64,000 bases of DNA from UBA4736 sp002404015. Its GTDB lineage: Bacteria; Chloroflexota; Dormibacteria; Dormibacterales; Dormibacteraceae. The DNA lies in contig DAIOCN010000005.1 of assembly GCA_036747295.1 (NCBI GenBank), positions 1 through 64,000 on the forward strand. The letters run 5' to 3'. Both the position numbers and the translations under genes were made by a program. Shown here piece after piece: positions 32,269-41,315 of the stretch. Positions within the stretch are counted from its first letter, which is position 1, and the number at the start of each line of letters is the position of its first letter. The notes below the pieces were generated by a model. The model had not been told where the DNA came from, did no database searches, and saw nothing but the letters and a program-made list of their open reading frames with translations.

Positions 32269-32724
32269 TTAGTAATGGACGTGCCCGAGGTCGCGGCGCT
32301 TGGTGGGGCGCCGGCCGCGGGCTCTTGCGCAGGAGTCGCAGATGCCCATCACCAGCACGTCGGTGCGCACGGGCTTGAAATGGTGACGCTCTTCCAGGTG
32401 CGACTCCAGCTCCCGCACCAGCTCGTGCTCGAGGTGGAGGACGCCCTCGCAGACCTGGCAGATCGCGTGCTGGTGCTCCTCGCTGGAGATCTCGTAGTGG
32501 ATGGGCCCGTCGCCCAGGCGGACGGCGTGGAGCGCGCCCGAGCTGGCGAGGGCGTCGAGCGCCCTGTACACCGTGCTCCGGGCGATCCCTGGCTCCGTTT
32601 TCTGAATGGCGGTCGTTATCTCGTCGGCCGTCGAGTGACCGCCCAGTCGGCGCACCGTCTCCCATACGACCTGGCGCTGGCGCGTCTGCCGCATGCCGGG
32701 GGCGAGGGGTGGCTGAGTCTCCAT
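32269..32724 (-). CDS. Fur-family metal-responsive regulator
   Basis: 151-residue transcription factor. The winged helix is MRQTRQRQVVWETVRRLGGHSTADEI and STVYRALDALASSGALH. The dimerisation domain has HQHAICQVCEGVLHLE (CxxC) and MGICDSCARARG (second CxxC), the structural zinc of Fur, Zur and PerR. Sensory metal cannot be decided. The ATG lies one nt after the Xaa-Pro peptidase stop, so it ends a four-gene operon. The adjoining NiCoT gene makes nickel sensing possible but unproven. Confidence 0.92.
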   Translation of the reverse strand: METQPPLAPGMRQTRQRQVVWETVRRLGGHSTADEITTAIQKTEPGIARSTVYRALDALASSGALHAVRLGDGPIHYEISSEEHQHAICQVCEGVLHLEHELVRELESHLEERHHFKPVRTDVLVMGICDSCARARGRRPTKRRDLGHVHY

Positions 32725-32725
32725 C

Positions 32726-33793
32726 TCAGGCGATCGAGGCCAGGTCTCGCGGAGCATGTGTGAGCAGCCGGTGGCCCGACTCCTCCACCACCACGTCGTC
32801 CTCGATCCGGACCCCGCCCCAACCCGGTATGTACACGCCCGGTTCGATCGTGACGGCCATGCCCGCCTCGAGGACGGTCGTCGAGCCAGGGTCGAGGCTG
32901 GGGTCCTCGTGCGCGTCCAGCCCGAGGCCGTGGCCGACCCGGTGGATGAAGTACTCGCCGAGGCCGGCCTCCCTGATGACCGCGCGGGCCGCCTCGTCCA
33001 CCTCGCCGGCCGTGGCGCCGGGGCGCACCGCCGCCAGGGCCCGGTCGTGCGCGGCCAGGACCGCCCCGTGCACCTCGAGCTGGCGGGGGTCGGGCTCACC
33101 TGCCACCCAGGTCCGGGTGGTGTCGCCTCGGTAGCCCTGCCAGGCGGCGCCGAAGTCGAGCAGGACCAGGTCTCCGGCCTGGATCCGGCGCCCGCTCGGC
33201 CGCAGGTGGGGCATGGCCGAGTTGGGGCCGGTCTGCACGATGCTCTCGAACGAGGGGGTGCAGCCTGACTCCGAGATGAGGGCTGCGAGGCGGGTTGCCA
33301 CCTCGAGCTCGGCCTGGCCGGCCGCCAGGTCGTCGAGGATGCGAGCCGTGATCTCGTCCGTCACCTCGGCGGCCCGGGCCAGGAGCTTCACCTCCTCGGG
33401 CGACTTGACGACCCGCATCCGCCGCATCTGGGGCCCGGCGTCCCTCAGGCGAAGGTCCAGGCCCAGCAGCCGCTCGCCGGCCGCGAAGCTGATGTGGGCC
33501 TTGGCAACGGCCACCTCCCGGGCGCCTTCGAGGGCGTCTTCCACCAGCCGATAGGGGTCCTCGCCGTCCCGCCAGCCGCGGACCTGGACCTCGGCTCCGA
33601 CCACCCGGCCGGCGCTCTCCGCCTCCAGGCCGGGGACGATCAGAGTCGCCGTGTCCGGCCGGACGGCGAGGGCCAGCAGGCGCTCGTGGGGATTGGTCCG
33701 GAACCCGGTCAGGTACGCGATGTCCAGGGGGTCCGTGAGGTAGGCGGCGTCCAGCCGCTCGGCCTCCAGCCAGCGCCTGAGGCTGTCGATCAC
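32726..33793 (-). CDS. Xaa-Pro aminopeptidase / M24 metallopeptidase
   Basis: 355 residues with a creatinase-like N-domain (LTDPLDIAYLTGF) and an M24 catalytic pita-bread domain. The metal ligands are in VLLDFGAAWQGYRGDTTRTW (two Asp), HRVGHGLGLDAHEDP (His), TIEPGVYIPG (Glu) and GGVRIEDDVVV (Glu). It cleaves N-terminal residues before proline. GTG start overlaps the greA stop by 4 nt and the Fur-like gene follows at once. Confidence 0.93.
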   Translation of the reverse strand: MIDSLRRWLEAERLDAAYLTDPLDIAYLTGFRTNPHERLLALAVRPDTATLIVPGLEAESAGRVVGAEVQVRGWRDGEDPYRLVEDALEGAREVAVAKAHISFAAGERLLGLDLRLRDAGPQMRRMRVVKSPEEVKLLARAAEVTDEITARILDDLAAGQAELEVATRLAALISESGCTPSFESIVQTGPNSAMPHLRPSGRRIQAGDLVLLDFGAAWQGYRGDTTRTWVAGEPDPRQLEVHGAVLAAHDRALAAVRPGATAGEVDEAARAVIREAGLGEYFIHRVGHGLGLDAHEDPSLDPGSTTVLEAGMAVTIEPGVYIPGWGGVRIEDDVVVEESGHRLLTHAPRDLASIA

Positions 33794-34266
33794 TCGATCG
33801 CGGTGATCCGGATCTGGTACTTGGAGCCGTTGGGGGTGGTCACCTCCACCTGGTCGCCCACCTTGTGGCCCATGAGCGCGCGCCCGATCGCGGACTCGTA
33901 CGAGATCTTGCCAGAGCCGGGATCGGCCTCGGCCGGCCCAACGATCCGGTACCTCTCGAGTGGACTGCCGGCCTCCTCGAAGCTGACGGTGTTGAGCACC
34001 TCCACGCGGTCGTGGCGACCGCTGCTCTTGATCAGGACGTGGTTCTTGACGATGGCGTCCAGCTCCTGGATCCGGGTCTCGAGGAAGGACTGCTCGTTGC
34101 GCGCGGAGTGGTACTCGAAGTTCTCGGAGAGGTCCCCGTGCTCGCGGGCTGCCTTGATCTTGGAGATGATGTCCGGTCGCCTGACCTTGATGAGCTGGTC
34201 GAGTTGCTTCTTGACATCGGCCAGGCCTTCGATGGTGATCGGAACCTCCTCGGACGGGGGTGGCAA
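33790..34266 (-). CDS. greA: Transcription elongation factor GreA
   Basis: 158 residues from TTG 34266, the normal GreA length. The N-terminal coiled coil carries AREHGDLSENFEYHSARNEQ, with the acidic tip (DLSEN) that triggers transcript cleavage in backtracked RNA polymerase. The C-domain shows VSFEEAGSPLERYRIVG, ISYESAIGRALMGHKVGD. The TTG is preferred because upstream codons overlap the preceding gene and look non-coding. Overlaps the peptidase start by 4 nt. Confidence 0.93.
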   Translation of the reverse strand: MPPPSEEVPITIEGLADVKKQLDQLIKVRRPDIISKIKAAREHGDLSENFEYHSARNEQSFLETRIQELDAIVKNHVLIKSSGRHDRVEVLNTVSFEEAGSPLERYRIVGPAEADPGSGKISYESAIGRALMGHKVGDQVEVTTPNGSKYQIRITAIE

Positions 34267-34270
34267 GCCG

Positions 34271-35110
34271 TCAGCCCCCCATGCCGGGCATGAGCGCCTG
34301 GACCTGGTTGTACATGCGCCGCTGGAACAGTATCGAGAGCCCGTACACGCCGGCCCCCAACAGGGCGCCGACGAGGACGGCCAGGATCGCATGGACCAGG
34401 GTGGGCTGGATCGGCGAAGCGGCGACGGCGTCGTCACCCACGATCACGGCCAGGGAGAGCGCGAGCGGCGTGATCAGAGGCAGCAGCCGCAGCCGGCGCA
34501 CGACCTCGGGAACCGGCTGGTCCGGCCGACCCACGATCTTCTGGCCCATGATCCCGACCGACCGGACGTGCTTCAGGCCGGGCGTGATCGTGAGGACCAC
34601 AGGCACCTGGTTGCCCGGCACCCGGCTGAGCTTCTCGGGGGCGAGCAGGAACTGCTCCACGCCGCCCCGGGTCTTGACCATCAGCATCCCGAGGCCGAGC
34701 GAGGTGCTCATCTCGCTGGCGCCCATCAGCTGGCCCTGCACCAGCTTCGGCTCCTGCTTGCGGTCCTTCATCGCCAGGCGCACACCGGGCAGCAGGAAGC
34801 TGGCGCCGAAGACGATGGGCACGATCCAGGCCAGCGCGGCCGCGATCCGGACGGGCAGGTCGTAGGGCAGGAAAACGATCAGCAGGACCATGACGACCAG
34901 GCAGAACACCGCCGCTGCCGCCGCGTAGACGCCGAGCCGCATCACGAACTCGGGCGCGTAGCCCTGGAGCATGCCGCCGGCCTCCAGGTAGCGCTCCCGC
35001 TGGCGGCGCTGCTGCTGGGGCGTTGCCGAGGCGGCGGCGGCCGGGCTGGGCATCCCTTTGGGCTTGACCTGGCGGACCTGCTGGCGGCCGCCACGCCGCT
35101 TCTTACCCAT
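34271..35110 (-). CDS. Membrane protein, uncharacterised
   Basis: 279 residues from ATG 35110. A very basic N-terminus (GKKRRGGRQQVRQVKPKG) precedes two adjacent helices (GVYAAAAAVFCLVVMVLLIVF and IAAALAWIVPIVFGASFLL). A cytoplasmic ~110-residue part follows, then two C-terminal helices (LLPLITPLALSLAVIV and LAVLVGALLGAGVYGLSIL). I recognise no family. It heads the greA/peptidase/Fur-like operon, with a 4-nt gap to greA. Confidence 0.78.
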   Translation of the reverse strand: MGKKRRGGRQQVRQVKPKGMPSPAAAASATPQQQRRQRERYLEAGGMLQGYAPEFVMRLGVYAAAAAVFCLVVMVLLIVFLPYDLPVRIAAALAWIVPIVFGASFLLPGVRLAMKDRKQEPKLVQGQLMGASEMSTSLGLGMLMVKTRGGVEQFLLAPEKLSRVPGNQVPVVLTITPGLKHVRSVGIMGQKIVGRPDQPVPEVVRRLRLLPLITPLALSLAVIVGDDAVAASPIQPTLVHAILAVLVGALLGAGVYGLSILFQRRMYNQVQALMPGMGG

Positions 35111-35200
35111 CCCTTGGGAGTGTATCGGGGGGAAGCGGATGGGGGGACGGTGCGGCCGATCGTGAAGACCGCCCTCCGACTGCGCTACCTTGTCGGCAGG

Positions 35201-35389
35201 ATGTCCAAGGGAACGGACGACCTCGTCGAGTCCTGGGCGCGGCTGGCCAGGGCGATCCTGAAAGCGGGCGTGCGGGAGATGCCGCGCATGCGCAAGGCGG
35301 CGGGACGGATCGTCCGCGACGACGTGCCCCACATCGAACGCACCGTTGAGCGCGCCGTCCGCGACCTTCGCAACAAGGGCCGGCGCTAG
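35201..35389 (+). CDS. Small basic helical protein
   Basis: 62 residues, mostly helix and highly charged: DLVESWARLARAILKAGVREMP, then RTVERAVRDLRNKGRR. ATG 35201 follows CGGCAGG. It is divergent from the membrane-protein gene and ends 15 nt before the convergent lipoprotein stop. Family not recognised. Confidence 0.5.
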   Translation: MSKGTDDLVESWARLARAILKAGVREMPRMRKAAGRIVRDDVPHIERTVERAVRDLRNKGRR

Positions 35390-35404
35390 GGTTCGGTCGA
35401 ACCC

Positions 35405-36538
35405 CTAGGTCAAGACGCCGACGAACCAGCCGCCGTAGCCCAGGTCCTCGATTTTCGACAGGGCAGAGAGGCGGACCACCTCCATCCGGTTCGTATTCAA
35501 GTCGCTGATCCCGATGATCGTTTGCGGGTCGAGCCAGCCCTCGGCGTAGATCCCGGGCGGGAGCTGGGCGGTGCTGCCGTCCTTCCGCACCAGGACCGCG
35601 GCGTCGCCGGAGAAGCCGGATGCGGTGGCCGCCGAACCGTCCGGCGCCAGCGTCAGGTAGCTTCCCCCAGGCAGCGGGTAGAGCACGCCACCACTCGGGC
35701 TGCGAACGCTGCCGGCCTGGAAGCGATCGTCCCCGCAGAGCACGGTCCCGTCGCCGAGCAGAGCCTGGGCGAAGCAGTCCGCGCCGCCCAGGACCGGTCC
35801 CGCGCCACCGTTGGCATCGATGCGAGCCGCATGGCCGAACCAGCGCCGTGGGATCCCCTGCTGGGTGCCAAGGCTGCTGTCGATGGTGGCGATCGGGCCC
35901 TGCGCGTCCCAGGCCACTGGTTCGATGACGTCGCTCGGCAGGGTATTGCCTTCGTCCCGGTGGAAGACGGTGCGGGTCGGTCCGCCCGCGTCGGCCGCGT
36001 AGAGGTCCTGCTTGAAGGTTCCGGGGTCGAAGGGCTGCTGGATGTCACGCGGGAAGTGCGCCGGCGGGTACGTGAGGACGTCCGCGAGCACGTGCCGGCC
36101 GTCCGGGCTGACTGCGAAGGCGATCTGCTGCTGGGGTCCGAGCGGGAAGCTCGCCACGGGGCTGACCTGGCCCTGGCGGTCGAGGCTGCGCAGAGCCCCC
36201 TTGCCGTCCATGAAGAAGACCTTGCCGGCCGCCACGTAGGCCTCGGGCGCCATGATCGCGGCGGCGTTGCCGATCAAGGGCGGGGTGCGGGGAGTGAATT
36301 GGGCCCGGGCCTGGGCAGTCCCGTCGGGCCGCACGATGACGACCGAGTCGTTGACGCCGACCGGTTCGTGGCCCGGTTCGATGACCACGTAGAGCAGCTC
36401 CTGGGCAACGGCGGTCGGCGTCGCGGTAGCCGCTGGTGAGCCTGAAGTTGCCGTCGACACGGGCTTGGCCGGTTGGGATCCCAGCGAGCCCGTGCAGGCC
36501 ACTGCCAGCACCGCCAGGATCACTAGGGCGCGCCTCAC
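35405..36538 (-). CDS. Lipoprotein with beta-propeller-like repeats
   Basis: 377 residues. The signal LVILAVLAVACTGS gives a lipobox Cys at ~15, followed by a Thr/Ala/Pro linker. Propeller-like strands follow (VVIVRPDGTAQARAQF, IAFAVSPDGRHVLADVL, YLTLAPDGSAATAS). Presumably tethered to the outer face of the membrane. Its start overlaps the acyl-CoA dehydrogenase stop by 4 nt. It resembles in style the propeller part of the broken gene at 7692-8599. Function unknown. Confidence 0.8.
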   Translation of the reverse strand: MRRALVILAVLAVACTGSLGSQPAKPVSTATSGSPAATATPTAVAQELLYVVIEPGHEPVGVNDSVVIVRPDGTAQARAQFTPRTPPLIGNAAAIMAPEAYVAAGKVFFMDGKGALRSLDRQGQVSPVASFPLGPQQQIAFAVSPDGRHVLADVLTYPPAHFPRDIQQPFDPGTFKQDLYAADAGGPTRTVFHRDEGNTLPSDVIEPVAWDAQGPIATIDSSLGTQQGIPRRWFGHAARIDANGGAGPVLGGADCFAQALLGDGTVLCGDDRFQAGSVRSPSGGVLYPLPGGSYLTLAPDGSAATASGFSGDAAVLVRKDGSTAQLPPGIYAEGWLDPQTIIGISDLNTNRMEVVRLSALSKIEDLGYGGWFVGVLT

Positions 36539-38145
36539 ACGCCGACCGCCGCGCCGCCCCCGTCCACCACCAGCTCGAAGCGGTCAGCCGCCGCCGGCTC
36601 GTCCCGGTTGAGCCAGAGCTCGGCCACCGCGCTCTCCCGCTCGCCGCGGCCCGCCGCCTCCGTAAGCAGGCCGCCCACCCAGGCTTCGGAGAGCGCGAAC
36701 GCCAGCTGCCTGGCCTGTCGCTGGGAGCCGTCGGGGCCGGCCCCGGCCACGCGGGCGGCCAGGTCGGCCGCCTTTTGGCGGCCGGGCGAGCCGAGCCGCT
36801 CCAGCTCGCTGAAGAACGCCTCATCCACGCCCTGTTTTCCCAGCACACGCAGCGTGTCGAGCGAGAGCACGTTGGTGGTGCCCTCCCAGATCGGCAGGAC
36901 CTGGGCGTCCCGCAGCAGCCGGGCGATCCCGGTGTCCTCCATGTAGCCGGCGCCGCCGAAGCACTCGAGCGCCTCCGAGGCCGACGCCACGGCCTGCTTG
37001 GCCGTGTACAGCTTGGTCAGCGAGGAGCCCAGCCGGAACACCAGGCGCTCCTCTTCGCTGGCCACCCCGCACTCCAGCCGGCCCAGCAGCGCCGCCAGCC
37101 GCATGGTCATCAGCAGCGTCGCCTCGGCCTGGACGGCCAGCTGGGTCAGGACCTGGCGCTGCAGCGGCTGCTCCTCCAGGAGCCGGCCGAACGCGCTGCG
37201 CTGGGCCGCATAGCCGCGCGCCAGCTGCAGGCCCCGCCGCATCCCGGCCGCCGCCGCGATCGCGTTGTGGAGGCGGGTGATGTTCAGCATCGGCGTCATC
37301 TGCAGAAATCCCCGGTCGAGCTCGCCGACAAGCTCTGCGTGGGCGCCCTCCAGCGTCACCTCCGCAGTGGCCATCGCCCGGGTGCCCAGCTTGTCCTTCA
37401 GGCGGTCGATCCGGTACAGGTTGCGGCCGCCGTCCGGCAGCAGGCGAGGGACCAGGAAGAGACCCAGCCCTCGGGTGCCCGGTCCGGCGCCCTCCGGCCT
37501 GGCTAGAGCCAGCACGACCTCGCCGCCGACGTTGGAGCAGAAGTACTTGCGCCCGTACAGGCGCCAGGCGCCCGCCTCCCGGCGCGCCTGCACCTCGTTG
37601 GCGCCGACGTCGGAGCCGCCCTGCTGCTCAGTCATCCACTGGCCGGCCGTCCAGGAATCGTCGGGATCGCGGGATATGAGGTGAGGCAGCACGTCGCGCT
37701 GCAGGGGCTCGGATCCGAACTCGCTGAGGACCCTGGCGGCCGCGTCGGTCATCGAGACCGGACACATGTAGGTCGCGGTCTGAGGTTCGAACAGGTAACA
37801 CAGGGCGCTGTGCACGACCCGCACCTCGGGGCCAAACCGGCGCAAGGCCTCCGGCTCGTAGGGGAGACCCGCCAGCCCGAAGCGCGCCGCCACCGCGGCC
37901 AAGCGCTTCCAGGACTCCGGGTACACCACCTCGTCCACCCGCTGTCCCCAGGGCTCGATCGGCCGCAGCCAGGCCGGGCTGCGCTCGCACTCCTCGCCCA
38001 GCTTCGGCAGGTCGGTGGCCGCCAGCTCGCCAAGCTTGGTCAGCTGGGGCTCGGCCCAATCCAGGGTCGGCGGCCGCAGCCACGCCCGCAGCAGACCGCG
38101 CAGGGCAGGATCCGCGAGGTAAGTGTTGGCCGGCAGGAGCTGCAT
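36535..38145 (-). CDS. Acyl-CoA dehydrogenase, AidB-like
   Basis: 536-residue FAD flavoprotein. Features are CPVSMTDAAARVLSEFG, GQWMTEQQGGSDVGANE (FAD and substrate loop), YGRKYFCSNVGGEVVLALARPEG, and the C-terminal ECFGGAGYMEDTGIARLLRDAQVLPIWEGTTNV with the EGTT loop. The long N-terminus and order match the AidB-type branch; E. coli AidB is linked to alkylation stress and binds DNA. Whether this one acts in repair or fatty-acid metabolism is open, though the window also carries an MGMT-Ada operon. Confidence 0.92.
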   Translation of the reverse strand: MQLLPANTYLADPALRGLLRAWLRPPTLDWAEPQLTKLGELAATDLPKLGEECERSPAWLRPIEPWGQRVDEVVYPESWKRLAAVAARFGLAGLPYEPEALRRFGPEVRVVHSALCYLFEPQTATYMCPVSMTDAAARVLSEFGSEPLQRDVLPHLISRDPDDSWTAGQWMTEQQGGSDVGANEVQARREAGAWRLYGRKYFCSNVGGEVVLALARPEGAGPGTRGLGLFLVPRLLPDGGRNLYRIDRLKDKLGTRAMATAEVTLEGAHAELVGELDRGFLQMTPMLNITRLHNAIAAAAGMRRGLQLARGYAAQRSAFGRLLEEQPLQRQVLTQLAVQAEATLLMTMRLAALLGRLECGVASEEERLVFRLGSSLTKLYTAKQAVASASEALECFGGAGYMEDTGIARLLRDAQVLPIWEGTTNVLSLDTLRVLGKQGVDEAFFSELERLGSPGRQKAADLAARVAGAGPDGSQRQARQLAFALSEAWVGGLLTEAAGRGERESAVAELWLNRDEPAAADRFELVVDGGGAAVGV

Positions 38146-38208
38146 CCCGTCAATTGTGGCTCCGCAAGCGCCGCCTAGAGCGGCCGGAGCGCCCTTTGCC
38201 GGCCTCCG

Positions 38209-38234
38209 GCCCTATCGACCGCTGCGGATAGGGC
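38209..38234. other. Perfect 8-bp hairpin upstream of divergent genes
   Basis: GCCCTATC (38209-38216) and GATAGGGC (38227-38234) pair across a 10-nt loop, beside another stem GCCGGAG/CTCCGGC (38182-38210). No T-run, so more likely regulatory or repeat-derived than a terminator. Confidence 0.35.
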
Positions 38235-38315
38235 CGAATCCCGGCGAACGGCCCAATCAAAGCTCTTAACGGGCCACATTGCGCAGGCCCTGTTGAGATC
38301 GGCATCCTCGGGTCC

Positions 38316-39178
38316 GTGCCACGACAACCTGTGATTCCGACTGAGCTCACGCGCGGGCCCTTCACCATGGCCGAGGCGCATCGAGCCGGGCTACTCGGAA
38401 GCACCTGAGGGGTGCAAGCTGGCATCGCGTTGCGCGCGGTCTGGACGTATGGGCCGGCCTCCGACGATGCCCCGACCTTGTCCTCAGTGCGGCCCAGTGT
38501 CGCCTCCCGACAACCGCCGTCTTTGCGGGTCGGACGGCGGCCTGGCTGCACGGTCTCGACCTGCCGCCCTGCGATCCAGTCGAGGTAGCCGTGCCGCCAG
38601 GGTGCGGCGTATCCGCGCGTGCCGGGTTATCCGTCCGTCGTGCCGCGCTTGCGGACGACGAGGTGGTGCCACGCCACGGATTTCCGGCGATGTCGATTCT
38701 CCGCACGATTGCGGATCTCAGCCAGCGGCTGCCCTTGGTTGAAGCCGTCGTGGCCGTGGACATGGTGCTGAGGTTGCGGCTGGTCGACCTGCCTGGATTG
38801 CTCGGCCTCGCAGCGACGCGCGCGGGCCGAATGGGCGTGGTCCGCTTGCGACGGGTCGTCGAGTTGGCTGATCCGGCGGCTGAGTCCGCGATGGAGACTC
38901 GATTGCGCGTGCTGCTGGTCCTCGGTGGCTTGTCGCGTCCCCGGGCGCAGGTCAGGCTTCACGACGAGCGCGGCCGTTTCCTCGGGCGGCCCGATCTTTA
39001 CTACCCCGCGCATCGGCTCGGTATCGAGTACGACGGTGGCACGCACCGAGACCGCCTCGTCAACTCCGGATTCCGGCTCCTCCGGTATACCGCGTCCGAC
39101 GTCCTCGGTTCGCCTGAACAGGTCATCCGCCAGGTTCGCGCAGCACTGGGCTCGCCTAAAGCGCCAGAGGGCCTATGA
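38316..39178 (+). pseudogene. AbiEi-like / DUF559 nuclease-fold protein, one frameshift
   Basis: From GTG 38316 the frame reads LTRGPFTMAEAHRAGLLGST, typical of the wHTH N-terminus of AbiEi-like proteins, and stops at 38406-38408. One base back, at 38405, the frame continues as LRGASWHRVARGLDVWAGLR, VFAGRTAAWLHGLDLPP, and on into the 38591-39178 ORF with RTIADLSQRLPLVEAV and a Vsr/DUF559 restriction-like core RPDLYYPAHRLGIEYDGGTH. A single indel explains both halves. The gene is either a recent pseudogene or a sequencing/assembly error; programmed shifting is unlikely. Confidence 0.75.
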
Positions 39179-39184
39179 ACCCAA

Positions 39185-39667
39185 CTACAGGCCCACCTCC
39201 AGCGGCCTGGCGGGCGGCCCGTCGCGCACGAGCTCGGCCAGCAGCAGCCCCAGCCGGCGGGGCGCGAACCGTTCGGGGGATGCCTCGATCTCGGCGGCCG
39301 ACCACCAGCGATGCTCTCGCATCATCTCGACCTCGTGCTCGAGAAATCCCTCCCGGCTGAGCTCGAACGGCTCCACCCGGGCTAAGTAGATCCGCTCCTG
39401 CTGGCGCCAGTGCTCGCCCCGCCAGTGGAAGACGTGCTCCCGGATCCAGACGCACGGTCCGAGCTCGAAGTCGCGCAGCCCGGTCTCCTCGAACACCTCC
39501 CGGCGGGCAGCCTGGTCCGGCGTCTCCCGGGCGTCGAGTCCGCCGCCAGGCGTCGCCCACCAGGCGAAACCCGTGTCGGGCATGACGAATCGAAGAAGCA
39601 GCACGCGCCCGTCGGGGTCGAGAAGCAGGACGCGGGCGGCCGGTCGCGGGATCGCGTCGGGTGTCAC
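39185..39667 (-). CDS. NUDIX hydrolase
   Basis: 160 residues from GTG 39667. The Nudix box GGGLDARETPDQAARREVFEETGL is complete (GxxxxxE...REUxEExG; shown here from ~residue 40). It hydrolyses nucleoside diphosphates linked to X; MutT-type sanitising is one option. The start overlaps the upstream anti-sigma-like stop by 4 nt, making it third in a sigma/anti-sigma/NUDIX operon. Confidence 0.92.
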   Translation of the reverse strand: MTPDAIPRPAARVLLLDPDGRVLLLRFVMPDTGFAWWATPGGGLDARETPDQAARREVFEETGLRDFELGPCVWIREHVFHWRGEHWRQQERIYLARVEPFELSREGFLEHEVEMMREHRWWSAAEIEASPERFAPRRLGLLLAELVRDGPPARPLEVGL

Positions 39668-40740
39668 ACCGCGGCCACGAGCAGGCGCATCTCGCGCGTC
39701 TGCCCGTTCAGGTCGAACGTGCCGGTAAGCAGGTAGGCCGGCTCGAAGAAGCCGTGGTCGCCGGCCGCGACAGCGATGAAAACGACCTGGGCCTGGGTCA
39801 GGGTGACCTTCGGCGCACCGGCCGTGCTGGCAGCAGTGGCGTCCGCCAGCACGCCCTGGCCGTTTCGCACGGGGGTCCACTGGACGCTGACCGAGAGGGG
39901 CATCGGCCCCGTGACGACGAGCGCCGCCCCATTCGGGCCGAGCTGTGCCTCCAGCCCGGCCGGCTCGCCCCGCTGGTCGACCTGGCCGGCCTGGCCATAG
40001 CCCGGAATGTCGAACTCGCGCCGGAACTGCAGCTTCCCTGCCACCGGGTCAAGGACCCTCTGGTTGGGCCAGTCGGGACGCAGGCCGTGCTGGGCCAGGA
40101 AGGCGTCAGCGGTTCCGCTCGGAGCGCTGGGTGTCAGCGCGAACATAGGCTCGCGCCCGGGCTGTGGGGGCAGGATGCGCAGGCTGAAGTCGGCGCCGGC
40201 GTAGGCGCCGGGAGGCGCCGGGCTGGGTTGCGCCACGGCCTGGAGGTCGTGGGTGAACCGAGCGGTGTCCGCTGCCGTCGGAGTCGGGTAGCTGTAGACC
40301 GGGACCACGGGCGGAAGGACCGGCAGGTTGCCCGCCCAGGTCAGGTTGGCGGGACCGTAGTAGGCCAGGGCTCCCGCGGCGCCCGCGGGCGTCTTGCTCT
40401 CGGGCGGGACGCTCAGCGCCCCCGGGACCGGAAGGGCTCCCGCGACCCGCGGCGCGGCGGCGGGGCCGGCCGAGTCGCTCTGGGCACGGCCCGAGGCCGT
40501 GCTCGTCGAGCGGCCCGGCGAGCCGGCCCCGCCCGAGTGAGTGAAGACGAAGACAAGACCGACCACGACCACAGCCGCGATGGTCCCCATGGCCGGCATC
40601 AAGTTCCAGCGCGCCGCCCGGCGCCACCAGGGCTGCCGGCGCGCCAGGCGCGCCCAGAGCTCGTCCTCGAAGCCGCGCCGGGGTCGGGTCGTGGCAAACG
40701 CGTCGTCGAGCCGCCGCTCCAGGTCTCTGTCCTCGCTCAT
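39664..40740 (-). CDS. Putative membrane-bound anti-sigma factor
   Basis: 358 residues. The cytoplasmic N-terminus (DLERRLDDAFATTRPRRGFEDELWARL) precedes one transmembrane helix (MGTIAAVVVVGLVFVFTHS). An extracytoplasmic part follows, with an Ala/Pro linker and a ~250-residue domain (FSLRILPPQPGREPMFALTP, EMRLLVAAV end). The ATG overlaps the ECF sigma stop by 4 nt, the standard arrangement of a sigma and its inhibitor. No zinc-binding anti-sigma motif (HxxxCxxC) is present, so the call rests on layout and context. Confidence 0.7.
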   Translation of the reverse strand: MSEDRDLERRLDDAFATTRPRRGFEDELWARLARRQPWWRRAARWNLMPAMGTIAAVVVVGLVFVFTHSGGAGSPGRSTSTASGRAQSDSAGPAAAPRVAGALPVPGALSVPPESKTPAGAAGALAYYGPANLTWAGNLPVLPPVVPVYSYPTPTAADTARFTHDLQAVAQPSPAPPGAYAGADFSLRILPPQPGREPMFALTPSAPSGTADAFLAQHGLRPDWPNQRVLDPVAGKLQFRREFDIPGYGQAGQVDQRGEPAGLEAQLGPNGAALVVTGPMPLSVSVQWTPVRNGQGVLADATAASTAGAPKVTLTQAQVVFIAVAAGDHGFFEPAYLLTGTFDLNGQTREMRLLVAAV

Positions 40741-41246
40741 CCGGAACCCTCAGCGGGCAGCGCGCCACGGACCGCCTTGACCGCCCGGTGGTAGAGCATC
40801 TTGGCCGCATCCTCGCTGCACTCGAGCAGGCTGCCCACCTCCAGGAAGCTGAGGCCCGAGTGACGCAGTGAGATGACCTCGCGCTGGCGGTCGGGCAGCC
40901 TCCCGACCAGCTCCATCAGCGCCTGGTACTGCATGCGCTCCTCGGCCATCCGGCCGGGATCGACCTCCTCCTCGGGCTGGGCCGCCACGGTCCGCGCCAG
41001 CCGCTCCCTCCGGCCCACCCGGCGATGATGGTCCAGGCTGGCGTTGCGGGCGATCTGGAAAAGCCAGGCAGCGGGCGTCGCGGCGCGCAGCTCGAAGCGG
41101 TCGTAGGCCTCATAAGCCTTGATGAACACCTGGGCGGTCACGTCCTCCGCGTCCGCCTGGTTGCCCACCTGGGTCCGGACGAAGGCGTATATCCGGTTGA
41201 GGAACTCCCGGTACAGCTCCTCGAACGGGGGCTTCTGGCCGGGCAC
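40737..41246 (-). CDS. ECF-type RNA polymerase sigma factor
   Basis: 169 residues from GTG 41246. Region 2 is seen in FEELYREFLNRIYAFVRTQ and NQADAEDVTAQVFIKAYEAY; region 4 in LPDRQREVISLRHSGLSF and LLECSEDAAKMLYHRAVKAV. The longer in-frame extension (to 42365) runs antisense through hemE and is rejected. It overlaps the anti-sigma-like gene by 4 nt, followed by a NUDIX gene, and is divergent from hemE. Confidence 0.9.
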   Translation of the reverse strand: MPGQKPPFEELYREFLNRIYAFVRTQVGNQADAEDVTAQVFIKAYEAYDRFELRAATPAAWLFQIARNASLDHHRRVGRRERLARTVAAQPEEEVDPGRMAEERMQYQALMELVGRLPDRQREVISLRHSGLSFLEVGSLLECSEDAAKMLYHRAVKAVRGALPAEGSG

Positions 41247-41315
41247 TTGCCCCCATCGTAGCTGCCCATACGGTGAGTCAACGCCCGTTCGGCCGACGCC
41301 GTAACGTAGCCACTC

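Noticed and set aside
33494..35389. 631-codon plus-strand ORF
   Set aside because: Mostly antisense to greA and the membrane protein; only the last 62 codons look real.
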